In this document: positions 26,627-34,166 of the stretch, piece by piece
How the letters are laid out: every line of letters starts with the position of its first letter
Numbering within the stretch: the first letter of the stretch is position 1
Source of the DNA: Chloroflexota bacterium
GTDB taxonomy: Bacteria > Chloroflexota > Anaerolineae > Anaerolineales > UBA11858
NCBI GenBank assembly: GCA_018648225.1
Contig: JABGRQ010000030.1
Location: forward strand, 1 to 34,172
Length of the DNA stretch: 34,172 nucleotides
Direction: 5' to 3'
The notes under the pieces: model-generated
Told to the model about the DNA's origin: nothing
Seen by the model: only the letters and a program-made list of their open reading frames with translations
Databases searched by the model: none
Translations under genes and position numbers: made by a program

Positions 26627-28006
26627 ATGCGTCTGCGCCTCATCCTTTCCTTTGCTCTTGTTGTGCTCATTGCCACGCTCAGCCTGGTGGTGATTGTGCG
26701 CCTGAATACCGCCGAGGCTGTGCGCAACTTTATGTTTCGCGGCGGCGCGGCGGGGGTTGCCCCACTCGTGGAAGATTTGGAAAGCTATTATCAGGAAATG
26801 GGAAGTTGGCAGGGGGTGGGTAGAACCATCAGCGCCACGCAGCACGGCAACTCTGGCCGCGGCGCGGGAGCCGGGCAGCCAAGCGCGGGCAATAATGCCA
26901 GCGGCGGCAGCCAGAACCTGCATTTGCGCTTGCTCGACTCTGATGGCAATGTGATTTTTGATACCGATGGTAATTGGGCCAACGAAACCGCCACCAGTGA
27001 AGAAATGCAGCGCGCGATTCCCCTGCACCATAAATTTCAAACCGTCGGCTATTTGCTGACCGAGGGCGGGGCGCAGTTCACGACTGACAACGAGACTCAA
27101 CTCGTTGAGCAGTTGAATCGCGCTGCGCTGATCGCTGCGCTGATCGCGGGTGGCGTGGCCTTGCTGCTGGCCTTGCTGCTGGCGCATAGCCTGCTGCGCC
27201 CCGTGCGCGATCTCACCCACGCGGCTGCCGACATGGCTGATGGCGATCTGAGTCAGCGTGTTGAACTGCAGGGCGCGGACGAATGGGTTACACTTGGGCA
27301 GGCCTTCAACCACATGGCTGCCTCTTTAGAGCAGGCCGAAGACCGCCGCCGTGCCCTCACCGCTGATATTGCCCACGAGTTGCGCACCCCCCTGGCCGTG
27401 CAGCGCGCCCATCTCGAAGCCCTGCAGGATGGCATTTACGAACTCACGCAGGAAAACTTGTTACCCATCGAAGCGCAAACGCATATTCTCACGCGTTTGG
27501 TGGATGATTTACGAACCCTGGCTCTGGCGGATTCCGGCCAATTGGCGCTGGAACGCGTCCCGGTGGATTTCTCTGCCCTGGTAGAGCGCGTAGTGAATCG
27601 TTTTCAGCCCCAGGCAGGCGCGCAGCAAACCGGGTTGGCGCTCACCCTCGATGTGGATTCAGTGCATTTCGCCGTTGATCCGCAGCGCATCGAGCAGATT
27701 ATTAATAATTTACTGAGCAACGCCCTGCGCTATGCCGCCGGGGGTAGTATCCGCGTGAGATTGGCACGCACCCCCGAGCGAGTCACGCTTAGCGTTCACG
27801 ACTCTGGCCCTGGCATCCCCGAAAATTCGCTGCCACATATTTTTGAGCGTTTCTATAAAACCGAAAAATCCCGCCGCAGCGCATACGGTTCCACTGGGCT
27901 GGGGCTTTCGATTGCTCGCAAGCTGGCTCAGGCGCACGGCGGCGATTTATCAGCTGCCAATCACCCACAAGGTGGCGCATTATTTACATTGGAATTACCG
28001 CTTTAG
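26627..28006 (+). CDS. Membrane histidine kinase with HAMP domain
   Basis: This 459-residue sensor kinase has a first helix at about 5-25 and an extracytoplasmic sensor of about 140 residues (26-165). The sensor includes a low-complexity Gly/Ala/Asn/Ser stretch near 74-96. A second helix at about 167-187 leads into a HAMP domain (about 190-240). The HisKA domain has the phospho-acceptor His250 in DIAHELRTPL. The ATPase domain carries the N box INNLLSNALRYA, G1 DSGPGIP, F box FERFYK and G2 GSTGLGLSI. It lies 7 nt after the response regulator gene, so the pair is one operon. The sensor is not of a type I recognise, and the signal is unknown. Confidence 0.94.
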   Translation: MRLRLILSFALVVLIATLSLVVIVRLNTAEAVRNFMFRGGAAGVAPLVEDLESYYQEMGSWQGVGRTISATQHGNSGRGAGAGQPSAGNNASGGSQNLHLRLLDSDGNVIFDTDGNWANETATSEEMQRAIPLHHKFQTVGYLLTEGGAQFTTDNETQLVEQLNRAALIAALIAGGVALLLALLLAHSLLRPVRDLTHAAADMADGDLSQRVELQGADEWVTLGQAFNHMAASLEQAEDRRRALTADIAHELRTPLAVQRAHLEALQDGIYELTQENLLPIEAQTHILTRLVDDLRTLALADSGQLALERVPVDFSALVERVVNRFQPQAGAQQTGLALTLDVDSVHFAVDPQRIEQIINNLLSNALRYAAGGSIRVRLARTPERVTLSVHDSGPGIPENSLPHIFERFYKTEKSRRSAYGSTGLGLSIARKLAQAHGGDLSAANHPQGGALFTLELPL

Positions 28007-28038
28007 GGGTACAATATGGGGCGTGTGCCATTATTTTT

Positions 28039-28145
28039 GACTTACGCAAAACGATGAACAATATACCGAAAATAGGGATGTGTGGGGTGTTTCGCACCTC
28101 ACACATCCCTATTTTCGGGCTTTCTTTTGCGAAAGTGCGTAAGTC
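28039..28145. repeat. Compound palindrome with terminal inverted repeats, MITE-like
   Basis: The outer ends GACTTACGCA and TGCGTAAGTC are perfect 10-bp inverted repeats bounding 107 bp. Inside, CCGAAAATAGGGATGTGTG (28066-28084) and its exact complement (28100-28118) form a 19-bp stem that is extended by GGGTG/CACCT. Between outer and inner stems the two flanks differ: the right side carries an additional CTTTCGCAAAAG-like segment. I see no clear target-site duplication. It could be a non-autonomous element or an RNA hairpin between the kinase and serA genes. Confidence 0.6.
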
Positions 28146-28176
28146 CTGTTTTTTTTAGCAAATTGGAGCGCAATAT

Positions 28177-29118
28177 ATGTCCCCTTTCAAAGTCCTTATA
28201 TCCGATAAATTAGATACCCGCGGCGCAGAAATTTTGCAAGCCGCCGCCGATGTTGACAATCAGCCGGGTATCACTCCCGACGAATTATTGCAAGTTATCG
28301 GGGCATATGATGCCCTGGTGGTACGCGGCCGCACGAAGGTTACTGCGGCAGTAATTGAGGCAGGTAAAAACCTGAAAGTTGTCGGGCGCGCCGGTGTGGG
28401 CGTCGATAATATTGATCTCGCCGCGGCGCAATCGGGTAGTGTGACTGTGGTCAACTCACCCACGGCGACGACGATTGCCGTGGCCGAACAAACCCTGGCG
28501 ATGATGCTTGGGTTAATACGGCATTTGCCGCGCGCCGATCATGCCATGAAATCGGGCCGTTGGGAAAAGAAAGCCCTGGTGGGAACGGAGCTGGCGGGCA
28601 AGGTTTTGGGTGTGATTGGCCTGGGGAATATTGGTGCGGCTGTAGCGCAGCGCGCTGCCGCCTTTGGTATGCAAATTATTGCTTTTGACCCCTTCTTCTC
28701 CGGTGATGAAATCCGCCAGCGCGGAGCAGAACCAGTGGAACTCCCCGAGATTTACGCTCGCGCCGATCTAATTACTTTGCACGTACCACTGACACCGAAA
28801 ACTCGCAATTTGATTGGTGGGCAAGCGTTTGCGCAAATGAAGCGCGGGGTGCGTTTGGTGTGTACGGCGCGCGGTGGTGTAATTGACGAGACCGCTCTGC
28901 TCTCGGCGCTGGAAGCCGGTCAGGTGGCGGGCGCGGCCCTGGATGTTTTTGCCGAGGAGCCCCCCGGACTGACCGCGCTGGTGGCGCATCCGCAGGTGAT
29001 CGCCGCGCCGCACCTCGGCGCGCAAACCGCGGAGGCTCAAATCCGCGCTGCAGTGGATATTGCCGGTGAAGTGTTAGCCGCCCTGAAAGATGAACCCCTG
29101 CGTTGGAAAATTGTATAG
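28177..29118 (+). CDS. serA: Short-form D-3-phosphoglycerate dehydrogenase
   Basis: This NAD-dependent D-2-hydroxyacid dehydrogenase most likely oxidises 3-phosphoglycerate to 3-phosphohydroxypyruvate. The 313-residue protein has only substrate and nucleotide domains, with no ASB or ACT domain. Motifs are canonical: GRAGVGVDN at 70-78, GLGNIG at 148-153, catalytic Arg232 in CTARGGVIDE, Glu261 in AEEPP and His279 in APHLG. GGAG lies 8-9 nt before the ATG. A second, long SerA-like protein in the window lacks this Arg. The gene has its own strong terminator and is probably transcribed alone. A related hydroxyacid dehydrogenase function remains possible, since motif-level reading cannot fix the substrate. 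Confidence 0.9.
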   Translation: MSPFKVLISDKLDTRGAEILQAAADVDNQPGITPDELLQVIGAYDALVVRGRTKVTAAVIEAGKNLKVVGRAGVGVDNIDLAAAQSGSVTVVNSPTATTIAVAEQTLAMMLGLIRHLPRADHAMKSGRWEKKALVGTELAGKVLGVIGLGNIGAAVAQRAAAFGMQIIAFDPFFSGDEIRQRGAEPVELPEIYARADLITLHVPLTPKTRNLIGGQAFAQMKRGVRLVCTARGGVIDETALLSALEAGQVAGAALDVFAEEPPGLTALVAHPQVIAAPHLGAQTAEAQIRAAVDIAGEVLAALKDEPLRWKIV

Positions 29119-29128
29119 ATCATATAAT

Positions 29129-29179
29129 CGAGAAAACGGAGGGGTGATACTATTGCCCCTCCGTTTTCTCGGGATTTTT
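29129..29179 (+). terminator. Rho-independent terminator of the short serA gene
   Basis: A perfect 16-bp stem (CGAGAAAACGGAGGGG with CCCCTCCGTTTTCTCG) closes an 11-nt loop and is followed by GGATTTTTT. It starts 10 nt after the serA stop. Confidence 0.9.
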
Positions 29180-29198
29180 TACCCCAAGAGGAGTCTTC

Positions 29199-30701
29199 AT
29201 GGAGAAAAAACTAGCAAAATTCAAGCAAACCGTTGCAGAAATATTTGATATCTATGCCGCAGCGATGGTGCTGGAGTGGGATCAGCAAGTTAATATGCCG
29301 CCGGGGGGCGCCGAGCAGCGCGGCAACCAGATTGCGACGCTGCAGGGTTTGGTCCACTCGAAAACTACATCGAAAAAATTTGGCAAACGCCTTGAAAAAT
29401 TGAGTAAATACGCCGAAGAACTGGACCCCGATTCGGATGATGCGCGCCTGATCCAAAACGTCCAAAAATTTTATGATACCCATGCCAAAGTAACTCCTGA
29501 ATATACCGCAAAATTTTATAAAACCGTTGCTCTGGCTTACAGCGCCTGGGAAGAAGCGCGCGCCGAATCTGATTTTGGCAAATTCCAGCCCTATCTGGAA
29601 GAAATCGTTGATCTGCGCCGCCAATATGCCGAGTTTTTTGCGCCGTATGAGCATGTCTATGATCCGCTATTGGACGTGTATGAACCCGATATGAAAACTG
29701 CCGAAGTGCAGGCGATTTTCGATCAGTTGCGGCCACAGCAGGTGAAATTGATCAAAGCGATTGCTGATCGCCCGCAGGTTGATTCAACGTTCTTGCATCT
29801 TGACTATGATGAGCAAAAGCAGTGGGATTTTGGCGTAGAAATTATCACAAAATATGGCTACGACTGGAAGCGCGGCCGCCAGGATAAATCGGCGCACCCC
29901 TTCACAACCGGCTTTAGCGTCAACGATGTACGCATCACTACCCGCGTCGATAAGAATTACATCCCAACGGCGCTCTTTGGCACGTTACATGAGTGTGGTC
30001 ACGCCCTTTATGGCATGGGCACCAATCCGGCTTTCGAGCGCACCCCGATGATGGATGGCGCCTCAATGGCCGTACACGAATCACAATCGCGCACCTATGA
30101 GAATCTGGTCGGGCGCTCAATGCCTTTTTGGGAGCATTTCTACCCGCGCTTGCAGGAGCTTTTCCCATCACAATTGGGCAATGTGGATTTAGGCACCTTC
30201 TATAAAGGCATCAACTATGTGGAGCCTTCGCTGATTCGTGTAGAAGCCGATGAAGCCACCTACAACCTGCATATTATGCTGCGTCTGGAGTTAGAAATTG
30301 CCCTGATGGAAGGTTCGCTGGCCGTCAAGGATTTGCCTGCAGCCTGGAACAGCCGCATGGAAGAATATTTCGGCCTTACTCCGCCCAATGATGCTCAGGG
30401 CGTATTGCAAGATGTGCACTGGTCGTGCGGCTATTTTGGCTACTTCCCCACCTACGCGCTGGGCAATCTGATTTCGGCGCAATTGTGGGAAAAACTCAGC
30501 CAGGAGATGCCCGACATCGACGATCAGATGCGCCGCGGTGAGTTTGCCAATCTCACCGAGTGGATGCGTTCCAATATCCATGTGCATGGCAAGAAATACA
30601 AACCGCAAGAATTGGTACAGCGCGTCACCGGCTCGAAGATTGACCCCGCGCCGTATCTGCGCTATCTCACCACCAAATACAGCGAAATTTACGGCTTGTA
30701 G
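29199..30701 (+). CDS. M32 family metallocarboxypeptidase (Taq-type)
   Basis: This cytoplasmic zinc carboxypeptidase trims C-terminal residues from peptides. Its 500-residue length is standard for the family. The zinc site is HECGH at 264-268 (His264, Glu265, His268), with the third ligand in AVHESQSR shortly after. DYDEQKQWDFG (202-212), AHPFTTGFSVNDVRITTR (232-249) and GRSMPFWEHFYP further on are family hallmarks. AGGAG lies 7 nt before the ATG. No signal peptide is present. It stands alone between two terminators. A role in recycling imported or internal peptides fits the amino-acid-rich surroundings, but this is inference. Confidence 0.95.
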   Translation: MEKKLAKFKQTVAEIFDIYAAAMVLEWDQQVNMPPGGAEQRGNQIATLQGLVHSKTTSKKFGKRLEKLSKYAEELDPDSDDARLIQNVQKFYDTHAKVTPEYTAKFYKTVALAYSAWEEARAESDFGKFQPYLEEIVDLRRQYAEFFAPYEHVYDPLLDVYEPDMKTAEVQAIFDQLRPQQVKLIKAIADRPQVDSTFLHLDYDEQKQWDFGVEIITKYGYDWKRGRQDKSAHPFTTGFSVNDVRITTRVDKNYIPTALFGTLHECGHALYGMGTNPAFERTPMMDGASMAVHESQSRTYENLVGRSMPFWEHFYPRLQELFPSQLGNVDLGTFYKGINYVEPSLIRVEADEATYNLHIMLRLELEIALMEGSLAVKDLPAAWNSRMEEYFGLTPPNDAQGVLQDVHWSCGYFGYFPTYALGNLISAQLWEKLSQEMPDIDDQMRRGEFANLTEWMRSNIHVHGKKYKPQELVQRVTGSKIDPAPYLRYLTTKYSEIYGL

Positions 30702-30713
30702 TGGTCTTGATAT

Positions 30714-30794
30714 GTCATTCTGAGGAGCGAAGCGACGAAGAATCCCTGCCAAGTTATCATGGATTCTTCGACCCCTACGGGGTCTCAGAATGAC
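30714..30794. repeat. Palindromic repeat of the GTCATTCTGAGGAGCGAAG family
   Basis: GTCATTCTGAG on the left is mirrored by CTCAGAATGAC on the right, and GAAGAATCC by GGATTCTTC inside. It has the same design as the 18910 copy. The element follows the M32 gene directly. Confidence 0.8.
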
Positions 30795-30802
30795 CTAATA
30801 GG

Positions 30803-30840
30803 AGCAGCCTCGTCCGATTTTCGCCGGGGCTGCTTTTTTT
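30803..30840 (+). terminator. Rho-independent terminator after the M32 gene
   Basis: AGCAGCCTCG pairs with CCGGGGCTGCT-type sequence across a short loop (one bulge) and is followed by a run of seven or more T. It follows the GTCATTC palindrome and closes the M32 transcription unit. Confidence 0.8.
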
Positions 30841-30916
30841 GTTCACACACCTTTGAGTGTAGCCCCCCCTCTGCGGGGCGGACCCGCTCAAAATCCACGT
30901 TTGAATTTCTCCTTCA

Positions 30917-30925
30917 TGGTAGAAT
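30917..30925 (+). promoter_or_regulatory. Extended -10 promoter of the stand-alone receiver gene
   Basis: TGGTAGAAT is an extended -10 (TGn followed by TAGAAT), identical to the one at 4876-4884. TTGAAT occurs only 13 bases upstream, too close for a normal -35, so this would rest on the extended -10. The start would be near 30932, about 28 nt before the ATG. Confidence 0.4.
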
Positions 30926-30959
30926 CGTAAATATTTAACCAAACTATCACAGGTGGATT

Positions 30960-31322
30960 ATGGCGCGTGTTCTGTTTGTGGATGACGATCAACTTACCCT
31001 TGAAACGTACGAAAAAATCGTTTCCTATTTTGGGCATCAGGCAATTGTGGCCGATTGCGGTATGGGGGCCATAGAATTGGCGCGAAATAATTCAGTCGAT
31101 TTGATTATTGTGGATCATAATTTGCCCGACATGAATGGATTTGAGCTGCTCGAACATTTGCGCTCCAATGAAACCGCTCTTGAAATCCCTATGGTGATGG
31201 TTTCTGCCAGCCATGATGTTTTTGCCAACCGGGCGCTGGCTGCAGGGGCGCAGGCGTATCACGCGAAGCCACTGTTGACCAAAGATCTCTTGGATATCAT
31301 TGAAGAATATACATCGGGGTAA
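30960..31322 (+). CDS. Stand-alone receiver-domain response regulator
   Basis: This 120-residue CheY-like protein consists only of a receiver domain: acidic pocket Asp8, Asp9 and Asp10, phospho-acceptor Asp52 in IIVDHNLPDMNGF, Ser in MVMVSASHD and Lys in YHAKPLL. There is no output domain. AGGTGG precedes the ATG by 4-5 nt. The lipoprotein gene begins 2 nt after the stop, so the two are co-transcribed and probably translationally coupled. No kinase lies next to it; the kinase at 26627 is 3 kb upstream with its own partner. The protein may act by protein contact in a phosphorelay or with a cell-envelope partner. Confidence 0.92.
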   Translation: MARVLFVDDDQLTLETYEKIVSYFGHQAIVADCGMGAIELARNNSVDLIIVDHNLPDMNGFELLEHLRSNETALEIPMVMVSASHDVFANRALAAGAQAYHAKPLLTKDLLDIIEEYTSG

Positions 31323-31324
31323 CG

Positions 31325-32236
31325 ATGCGTAGACGCGGATTACCGATGTTATGGGCGCTGATTGTATTAACCGCGTGTAGCCTGGGGGAACAGAATGCAC
31401 TGCCCACTTTGATTCCCGCCGAATATTTGCCAACTGTGATTGCCATGACAGCCGCCGCGCTGCCTACGCACACGCCCCCGCCCGTGCAAATAGCGCCGCC
31501 AACGGTGATGCCCATAACACCTACGATCAATGCTCCTACTGTGGCTGTGGAAACATCACTCCCCGCTGTGATTCAGATTCCTGAAGCCGAAATTCAAATT
31601 GTGCGGCCAGGGGCGCTCTCGAAAATTGTTTCGCCAATGTTGATGTCGATTTATGTCATCCCAGGGGCGGAGCGGAAAGCGACGGTGGAATTGTGGGGCG
31701 AGGATGGACGCCTGATTTATCGGCGCATTTTCACTTTTACGAATGTAAACGACCGCACGCAAATTTATGAGGAAATTAACTTTGAAATTGCGGGCGCGGC
31801 TGAAACAGCGCGTTTGGTTGCCAGCACGCACGATGAATATGGACGCGTCTTGTCGCTGGCTTCAACGCCAATAATTTTGCTGGCTGCGGGCGAAGAAGAT
31901 TTATATGCCGTGAATGATGTCATGGCCCCGATTCTGATTCAAAGCCCCTTGGAAAATGTGCTCATCCAGGGGACGGCCTTGCTGGTCTCGGGGGTGGCGC
32001 GCACACTTGATGATGAGCCTTTACTCGTCGAGTTGGTTGCTGCCGATGGGCGCGTGTTGGGTTCGCGTTTGGCTGGCTTTAGCCATTTTGAGCCGGGCAG
32101 GCACAATCTTTTTACCGTAGAAGTGCCTTTTGGGGTTTCAGTGCCAACCTGGGTACGCGTCATCGCTTCTGAGCGCAGCGGCGATGAAATTTCGCCGTTG
32201 AATAGTTCTTCGGTTGAGGTATTGCTCAGTCCTTGA
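31325..32236 (+). CDS. Lipoprotein of unknown function
   Basis: The product has 303 residues and a short signal peptide ending in the lipobox LTAC, with Cys18 as lipid site. A Thr/Pro-rich spacer (about 48-75) follows, then a mature domain of about 220 residues that looks like repeated beta-sandwiches. One half opens near 92 with IQIVRPGALSKIVSPMLMSI and the other near 204 with APILIQSPLENVLIQGTALLV. The two openings are similar (P-G/L, then SP, then strand). This recalls the Gmad2/immunoglobulin-like or spore-germination-type domains of envelope lipoproteins, but I cannot assign it. It is coupled to the receiver gene (2-nt gap). Its stop codon overlaps the -35 of the next promoter. Confidence 0.82.
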   Translation: MRRRGLPMLWALIVLTACSLGEQNALPTLIPAEYLPTVIAMTAAALPTHTPPPVQIAPPTVMPITPTINAPTVAVETSLPAVIQIPEAEIQIVRPGALSKIVSPMLMSIYVIPGAERKATVELWGEDGRLIYRRIFTFTNVNDRTQIYEEINFEIAGAAETARLVASTHDEYGRVLSLASTPIILLAAGEEDLYAVNDVMAPILIQSPLENVLIQGTALLVSGVARTLDDEPLLVELVAADGRVLGSRLAGFSHFEPGRHNLFTVEVPFGVSVPTWVRVIASERSGDEISPLNSSSVEVLLSP

Positions 32237-32260
32237 CAAATCGGACAAACCCGGTAGAAT
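32233..32260 (+). promoter_or_regulatory. Strong sigma-70 promoter of the cysteine synthase leader
   Basis: A perfect TTGACA at 32233-32238 and TAGAAT at 32255-32260 are 16 bases apart. The -35 overlaps the stop codon of the lipoprotein gene. Transcription would begin near 32267 and run through about 390 nt of untranslated, structured leader. Confidence 0.65.
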
Positions 32261-32293
32261 TTATATCAGAATTTTGATAATTATTCTGCGAAT

Positions 32294-32396
32294 CCAGACC
32301 TCCGATTTTAGCAATTTTGTCACCGTAGAAATTGTTTTGCTGTGACAACTCCGTTTGCTAAAAGTGGTTTTGGCAGAAATCTCGGAGGTCTTTTGG
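32294..32396 (+). terminator. Nested three-stem hairpin with terminator-like end
   Basis: Stem A pairs AGACCTCCGA (32296-32305) with TCGGAGGTCT (32382-32391). Stem B pairs TTTTAGCAA (32306-32314) with TTGCTAAAA (32355-32363). Stem C pairs TTGTCAC (32317-32323) with GTGACAA (32342-32348). The stems stack into a long arm with an unpaired 18-nt strand on the 3' side and end in TTTT. Stem A words are shared with the terminator at 25765-25808. It may terminate the receiver-lipoprotein unit or be part of the cysteine synthase leader. Confidence 0.5.
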
Positions 32397-32430
32397 AGTA
32401 ATATTATGATTTCATATTGCATCTGTATGG

Positions 32431-32570
32431 GGCGGGGTTCGTAGCGCTACCTTCCTCGTCACAGTATAACGATTTTTTACGGCCAATAGACTGACGAAGG
32501 GTAGTCGCGACCCCGCAAGCTCAAAGTATCCAACTTTGCAGCAGCGAGTCCGCTGCCCTTTTCTTTTTGT
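32431..32570 (+). ncRNA. Candidate structured regulatory leader or small RNA
   Basis: GCGGGGT (32432-32438) pairs with ACCCCGC (32510-32516). Inside it CTACCTT (32447-32453) pairs with AAGGGTAG (one bulged G), and CGTC (32457-32460) with GACG (32493-32496), leaving a 32-nt loop. A second hairpin follows (CAAAGT/ACTTTG, 32522-32538), then GCAGCG-AGTC-CGCTGC (32541-32556) before TTTTCTTTTT. The loop word ACGGCCAA (32479-32486) is complementary to TTGGCCGT (32575-32582), which stands right before a second T-run. Such alternative pairing is what an attenuator or riboswitch platform looks like. I cannot match it to a known class. Confidence 0.4.
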
Positions 32571-32653
32571 CTTTTGGCCGTTTTTTTATAGGAATGAGTG
32601 ATTAGGAGACAGGTAATCAGATTGTTGCCTTTTCGCTTTTTGGAGAATAAAAC

Positions 32654-33652
32654 GTGTTTACACAAAAAACTGTACAGGAATCTACCCCCTTGAATGCCCT
32701 GGTTCCTGATTACCAAATACTGAAGCCTCAAATTGGTACTATGGAGGGAATGCCGTTAATCCAGGCTGTGGGCAACACCCCGTTGCTGCCTTTGCGCCGC
32801 GTTGCCAGCCACATTTCCCCCGATGTCAAAATTTACGCCAAAGCCGAGTGGTTCAACCCTGGTGGCTCGGTCAAAGATCGCCCGGCTTTTAATATCATCC
32901 GCTCAGCACTCTTCGAGGGTCATTTGCTGCCAGGAATGCGCCTGCTCGATTCGACATCGGGCAATATGGGCATTGCCTACGCCACTTTCGGCGCGGCGCT
33001 GGATATCAAAGTTACGCTGGCGATGCCCAGCAATGCCAGCCCCGAGCGTTTGGCTATTCTGAGGGCGCTGGGCGCCGAAATCGTCTTCACCGACCCGCTG
33101 GAAGGCTCTGATGGGGCTATTCGCGTGGCGCGCCAGATGGCAGCCGAGCAGCCAGCGATATACTTCTACGCCAATCAATACGATAACCCTGCTAACTGGC
33201 AGGCGCATTATCACAGCACCGGCCCTGAGATTGTTGCCCAAACCTCGGGCGCAGTCACCCATTTTGTAGCCGGGTTAGGCACATCCGGCACTCTCACCGG
33301 GGCGGGCAGCTATCTCAGGGAGTATAATCCCCACATTCAGATCATTGCTGCGCAACCCGATTCCCCCTTCCACGGGCTGGAGGGCCTCAAGCACATGCCC
33401 ACCGCCATTCAGCCGGGCATCTTTGATTCCGCGATGCCCGATCAAACGCTCGAAATCCCCACCGAGTCAGCCCATGAAATGGTGCGGCGGCTGGCGCGTG
33501 AAGAAGGCTATTTTGTAGGCATCTCCTCCGGCGCGGCAGCCGTGGCGGCGCTTAAAGTTGCCGAACAACTTGACTCTGGCATGGTTGTGACCGTCTTTCC
33601 CGATGCGGGATACAAATATTTGAGCGATGAAACTTTATGGATTGAAAGTTAA
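32654..33652 (+). CDS. cysM: Cysteine synthase family protein (CysK/CysM type)
   Basis: This PLP enzyme makes cysteine from an activated serine and a sulfur donor. Its 332 residues show the start of the conserved fold at AVGNTPLLPLRRV (38-50) and the PLP lysine Lys74 in NPGGSVKDRPA. The substrate loop is STSGNMGIAYA (a Met where most have Thr), followed by GLGTSGTLTGAG and GISSGAAAVAA. The start is a GTG with GGAG 8 nt upstream; an internal ATG at 32741 has no such site. The JAMM peptidase gene immediately after suggests the sulfur donor may be a thiocarboxylated carrier protein, as for mycobacterial CysM, rather than free sulfide. A structured leader precedes it. The last codons and the stop lie in a heptamer-repeat hairpin. 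Confidence 0.88.
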   Translation: MFTQKTVQESTPLNALVPDYQILKPQIGTMEGMPLIQAVGNTPLLPLRRVASHISPDVKIYAKAEWFNPGGSVKDRPAFNIIRSALFEGHLLPGMRLLDSTSGNMGIAYATFGAALDIKVTLAMPSNASPERLAILRALGAEIVFTDPLEGSDGAIRVARQMAAEQPAIYFYANQYDNPANWQAHYHSTGPEIVAQTSGAVTHFVAGLGTSGTLTGAGSYLREYNPHIQIIAAQPDSPFHGLEGLKHMPTAIQPGIFDSAMPDQTLEIPTESAHEMVRRLAREEGYFVGISSGAAAVAALKVAEQLDSGMVVTVFPDAGYKYLSDETLWIES

Positions 33653-33689
33653 AGGTTGCAGATTCAACCTTCAACTTTCAACCTCTAAC
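33643..33689. repeat. Heptamer repeat hairpin spanning the cysteine synthase stop codon
   Basis: TTGAAAGTTAAAGGTTG on the left pairs with CAACCTTCAACTTTCAA on the right (one mismatch). The left arm encodes the last two residues (Glu-Ser) and the TAA stop of the cysteine synthase gene; the right arm ends 12-20 nt before the JAMM ATG. Confidence 0.75.
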
Positions 33690-33700
33690 CAGTAATTAAT

Positions 33701-34165
33701 ATGACACTAGAAATTACAAAAACTCTATTGGATAAAATTGCCGCCCATCTGGAATCGGCCCACCCCGAAGAGGGCGCCGGTTTTCTGTTGGGACGCGCGG
33801 ACGCGGCCCGGCGCGTGGTGACTGCCATTTTGGCTTTGCCCAACTCCGGGGCGGATGTTGTCCGTCATAACCGCTACTTGCTGACCCCGCAAGATATGCT
33901 GCGCGCCGAAGACGAAGCCGAGCGCCTGGGGCTGGATATAATCGGTGTATTTCACTCGCACCCCGACTGCCCGAATGTACCCTCCGAGTTCGACCGTGAA
34001 TGGGCTATGCCCTGGTTCTCGTACATTATCACTCGCGTGGATGCCGGGCGCGCGGTTAGTTCGCGCTCGTGGCGGTTGAGTGATGATCGTTCACACTTTA
34101 GCGAAGAAGAAATTTTAGGTTCTATGGGAACTGAGGGGGTATACCCAGATGTGGGGGTGAAGTAG
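33701..34165 (+). CDS. JAMM/MPN+ metallopeptidase (Mec-like)
   Basis: This is a zinc isopeptidase-like enzyme of 154 residues with a complete JAMM site: catalytic Glu24 region in EEGAGFLLG, HSHP at 85-88 (His85, His87), then Ser95 and Asp98 in PSEFD. In actinobacteria the homologous Mec removes cysteine from the C-terminus of the carrier protein CysO after CysM has loaded it. The position directly after a cysteine synthase gene supports that role here. Removal of other ubiquitin-like tails is possible. The ATG has no Shine-Dalgarno, since repeat DNA lies just before it; coupling with the upstream gene is uncertain. Confidence 0.87.
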   Translation: MTLEITKTLLDKIAAHLESAHPEEGAGFLLGRADAARRVVTAILALPNSGADVVRHNRYLLTPQDMLRAEDEAERLGLDIIGVFHSHPDCPNVPSEFDREWAMPWFSYIITRVDAGRAVSSRSWRLSDDRSHFSEEEILGSMGTEGVYPDVGVK

Positions 34166-34166
34166 A

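Larger units (their letters stand above)
32237..32653 (+). other. Long untranslated leader region before the cysteine synthase gene
   Basis: This gap of about 417 nt holds no gene. It contains a promoter, a nested hairpin (32294-32396), a second structured block ending in a small terminator hairpin (32431-32570), another T-run (32582-32587) and the ribosome binding site. The parts are listed separately. Confidence 0.6.

Noticed and set aside
32494-32516. Possible T-box sequence (AAGGGTAGTCGCG) before the cysteine synthase gene
   Set aside because: The conserved TGG of the tRNA-binding bulge is absent (TAG instead), and I see no specifier stem. Kept only as an unclassified structured leader.
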